Positions 61,911 to 64,000 of a stretch of DNA of 64,000 bases are shown here, one piece after another. A program made the translations under genes and the position numbers. The stretch's first letter is position 1; each line of letters starts with the position of its first letter. The stretch comes from Aminomonas paucivorans DSM 12260 (lineage in GTDB: Bacteria; Synergistota; Synergistia; Synergistales; Synergistaceae), in assembly GCF_000165795.1 (NCBI RefSeq), contig NZ_CM001022.1, positions 2,079,812 through 2,143,811 of the forward strand, given 5' to 3'. The notes beneath the pieces were generated by a model. That model was not told the DNA's origin and made no database searches. It worked only from the letters and a program-made list of their open reading frames with translations.

Positions 61911-62635
61911 CGTCCGTCGTCCTCCGGCCGGGTCATGCCGCAGGGCAGGGGACAGCCGGAACAGGCGGTCTGGTGCCGCAGCTGCTCCGCCTCCGCGTCC
62001 GCGTCCACCTGATCCCGCCGGGTGGCCCGGCGGTGGTGGCGCTTCCACTCCTTGTAGTGGTTGATGCCCCCCATCACCAGGCCCAGGGTCAGAAAGCCCC
62101 CGGGGGCCAGGATGAGGATGAGGGCGGGCTGGAAGGCGTGGGGCATCACGGGGATCCCGAAGACCGTCCCTGCTCCCAGGGCCTCCCGGATGATCCCCAG
62201 GACGACCAGCGCCACGGTGAAACCCAGTCCCATGCCCAGCCCGTCGAAGAGGGAGGGGATCACCCCGTTCTTGGAGGCGTAGGCCTCCGCCCGGGCCAGG
62301 ATGATGCAGTTCACCACGATGAGGGGGATGAAGATCCCCAGGGACTTGTCCAGGGCCGGGGCGTAGGCCGCCACGAAGAACTGGATGAGGGTCACGAAGC
62401 CCGCGATGAGGACGATGAACGCGGGGATGCGGATCTCCGAGGGGATGAACCGCCGCAGGGCCGCCACGGCCACGTTGGACCCCATGAGCACCGCCGTGGC
62501 CGCCAGCCCCATGCCCACCCCGTTGACGGCGCTGGTGGTGACCGCCAGGGTGGGACAGAGCCCGATGACCTGCACGAAGGTGGGGTTCTCGTCCAGGACC
62601 CCCGCCCGAATTCGTTGGATCGCCGACTGGATCAT
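61907..62635 (-). CDS. rnfE: RnfE, membrane subunit of the Rnf complex
   Basis: This 242-residue six-helix partner of RnfA has NPTFVQVIGLCPTLAVTTSA and FIPLIVVNCIILARAEAYAS, the two in-membrane Cys loops of the family, then FDGLGMGLGFTVALVVLG. The C-terminal 45 residues (HYKEWKRHHRRATRRDQ and a Cys-containing CSGCPLPCGM) are an extra cytoplasmic tail with a CxxC-like group, not seen in shorter RnfE proteins. It overlaps rnfG and rnfA at its two ends, so translation of the operon is tightly coupled. Confidence 0.95.
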   Translation of the reverse strand: MIQSAIQRIRAGVLDENPTFVQVIGLCPTLAVTTSAVNGVGMGLAATAVLMGSNVAVAALRRFIPSEIRIPAFIVLIAGFVTLIQFFVAAYAPALDKSLGIFIPLIVVNCIILARAEAYASKNGVIPSLFDGLGMGLGFTVALVVLGIIREALGAGTVFGIPVMPHAFQPALILILAPGGFLTLGLVMGGINHYKEWKRHHRRATRRDQVDADAEAEQLRHQTACSGCPLPCGMTRPEDDGR

Positions 62636-63198
62636 GGTCTCGCCCCTTCCGCGAAGTGCTTCTTCCAGGCTTCCACCGCGTCGTTCACGCCCCCGACGAA
62701 GGCCCGGGAGGTGATGGTGGCTCCGGAGATGGCCTGGATGTCCTGGGGATCCGCCGGAGGGGTCTTCACCACCTTCAGGGGCTCCGCTCTCTTGCCGGCG
62801 AACTGCCCGGAGAAGGAAGGCTCCCCCGCGTTGGCCCCCAATCCGGGGGTCTCCCCCTGGCTCAGGATGCGGATGCCCCGCACCACCCCGTCCCGGGAGA
62901 TGCCCACTACGAAGACCACGGGACCCGCATACCCCTTGGGCGCCACGGTGAACACGTGTCCCAGCACCGATCCGCCCTTGCGTCCCTCCTGCACCTCCCG
63001 GACCAGCGACCCCGGAGGCACCGGCAGGGAGGAGAAGGAGTCCGCCCCGGGCAGGGACGCCCGGAAGGCCTCCTGGCGCTGCCGCTCCTGGGTGGCCCGG
63101 ATGGGTTCCAGAGTGATCTCGTGGGCCAGGCCCAGGATCAGGCCGGTGGCAGCGGTGATGGCCAGCAGGACGAGGCCCAGCTTCAGGTTCTTGCCCAC
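62632..63198 (-). CDS. rnfG: RnfG, FMN-carrying subunit of the Rnf complex
   Basis: This 188-residue protein has an N-terminal membrane helix (about 7-27) and a periplasmic FMN-binding domain. The flavinylation motif SGATITS lies at 158-164 (DIQAISGATITSRAFVGGVN); a Thr in it should carry the FMN added by ApbE. Upstream, GETPGLGANAGEPSFSGQF is also conserved. RnfG passes electrons between RnfD and the cytoplasmic partners. It starts two bases before the end of rnfD and overlaps rnfE by 4 bases. Confidence 0.95.
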   Translation of the reverse strand: MGKNLKLGLVLLAITAATGLILGLAHEITLEPIRATQERQRQEAFRASLPGADSFSSLPVPPGSLVREVQEGRKGGSVLGHVFTVAPKGYAGPVVFVVGISRDGVVRGIRILSQGETPGLGANAGEPSFSGQFAGKRAEPLKVVKTPPADPQDIQAISGATITSRAFVGGVNDAVEAWKKHFAEGARP

Positions 63199-63199
63199 G

Positions 63200-64000
63200 T
63201 CACTTCACCTCCTGCCCGAAGATCCGGGGCTGGAAGAACCGATCGATGAGGGGCACCGTGAGGTTCATGATGAGGATGGAGTAGGAGACCCCTTCGGGAT
63301 AGCCCCCGTAGAGGCGGATCAGGGTGGTGAGCACCCCGCATCCGAAGGCGAAGACCATCTGTCCCGACTTGTCCATGGGGGAGGTGGCGTAGTCCGTGGC
63401 CATGAAGATGGCCCCCAGGAAGAGCCCCCCGGCGCACACCTCGTAGAAGGCGTCCGCGGGGATCCCCGCGCCCCGCCCCAGGATCCAGGAGAGGAGCCCC
63501 ACGGTGAGGATGTAGGTCACGGGGATGTGCCAGGTGATGACCCGCTCCAGAAGCAGCAGCGCCCCTCCCAGGAGAAGGGCCAGGGCGGAGGTCTCGCCGA
63601 TGCACCCCCCCACATGCCCCAGGAACACGTCCAGGAAGGGGGGCAGGGACGCCCCTGCGGCCTCCGTCCCCTTGAGGATCGCCAAGGGGGTGGGTCCCGT
63701 CACTCCGTCCAGGGTCCAGGTGGTCATAGGGACGGGCCAGCAGGTGAGCATCACCGCCCGGGCCGCCAGGGCGGGGTTGACCACGTTCTTCCCCAACCCC
63801 CCGTAGAGCTGCTTCACCACCAGGATGGCGAAGGCGCTTCCTGCGGCGGCCATCCAGAGGGGGATGGAAGGAGGCAGGTTGTAGGCCAGGAGGAGCCCCG
63901 TCACGGCGGCGGAGAGGTCCGAGACGGTGACGGGACGCCCGGTGAGCTTCTGCCACAGGGCCTCCGTCCCCACCGACGAGGCGGTACAGGTGACGATGAC
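63200..64000 (-). CDS. rnfD: RnfD, flavin-carrying membrane subunit (N-terminus outside window)
   Basis: The gene enters from the right edge; the frame is open to base 64000 and the GTG at 63973 is internal (the upstream residues VIVTCTASSVGTEALWQ belong to the protein). About 267 residues are present, all multi-helix. The second flavin site is visible as TLDGVTGPTPLAIL, matching the RnfD/NqrB covalent FMN motif. The helix run ends QPRIFGQEVK. With rnfG, E, A, B following in order, rnfC is expected just outside the window. Confidence 0.95.
   Translation of the reverse strand, partial: VIVTCTASSVGTEALWQKLTGRPVTVSDLSAAVTGLLLAYNLPPSIPLWMAAAGSAFAILVVKQLYGGLGKNVVNPALAARAVMLTCWPVPMTTWTLDGVTGPTPLAILKGTEAAGASLPPFLDVFLGHVGGCIGETSALALLLGGALLLLERVITWHIPVTYILTVGLLSWILGRGAGIPADAFYEVCAGGLFLGAIFMATDYATSPMDKSGQMVFAFGCGVLTTLIRLYGGYPEGVSYSILIMNLTVPLIDRFFQPRIFGQEVK

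Overview
The window is GC-rich, densely packed chromosomal DNA. Its gene content points to a diderm, anaerobic, amino-acid- or purine-fermenting bacterium of the Synergistota, close to Aminomonas-type organisms. The clues are an Rnf complex, a selenium-associated purine-catabolism cluster, a LpxL-type acyltransferase (so an outer membrane), many ATGA-type overlaps and alternative GTG/TTG starts. This taxonomic placement is inference; no rRNA gene is present to confirm it.

Layout. 1-13.4 kb: housekeeping genes (3' end of ptsI, prepilin peptidase, a 4-oxalocrotonate tautomerase-type protein, a lipid A acyltransferase-like protein, tyrS, a beta-CASP nuclease, a NarL-type two-component pair, an HD protein, a dCMP deaminase-like protein), then hypF and a decayed ceramidase-like remnant. 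13.5-17.6 kb: a two-gene sugar ABC transporter in which permease and substrate-binding protein are fused. 17.7-25.2 kb: an accessory, partly AT-rich region. It holds remnants of IS256-, IS3- and IS30-type transposases, one intact ISL3-type element, three 56-bp tandem repeats, and a two-gene AAA ATPase plus TOPRIM-like pair that resembles known anti-phage systems. The ATPase/TOPRIM-IS30-ISL3 part lies between two direct copies of a tRNA-Cys/tRNA-Asn segment. The left tRNA-Cys is cut exactly at its anticodon loop, as expected from tRNA-targeted integration. 25.0-25.6 kb: an intact six-tRNA operon (Val-Asp-Phe-Gly-Cys-Asn) with a clear sigma70 promoter and terminator.

25.7-32.2 kb: a co-directional group of a LCM-type methyltransferase, a DUF2325 coiled-coil protein, a second methyltransferase and a heterodimeric ABC exporter, possibly making or moving a small molecule. 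32.5-35.3 kb: an Asp/Glu-racemase-like protein, a GntR regulator, a DUF502 membrane protein and a PlsC acyltransferase.

35.3-54.3 kb: a 19-kb co-directional purine-degradation cluster: YheO-like regulator, ssnA, ygfK, ygeY, ygeW, nucleoside deaminase, adenine deaminase, purine permease, hydantoinase, and three molybdenum hydroxylase polypeptides. Together they could import purines, deaminate them, hydroxylate them to xanthine/urate-level compounds, open the ring and recover energy through carbamoyl phosphate. 54.4-57.7 kb: an orphan electron-transfer flavoprotein and a CoA-disulfide-reductase-like enzyme. 57.8-64 kb: ApbE flavin transferase, NusG-II-domain protein, Gx-family membrane protein and a B3/B4-domain protein, converging on rnfDGEAB. 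ApbE plausibly flavinylates RnfG and RnfD.
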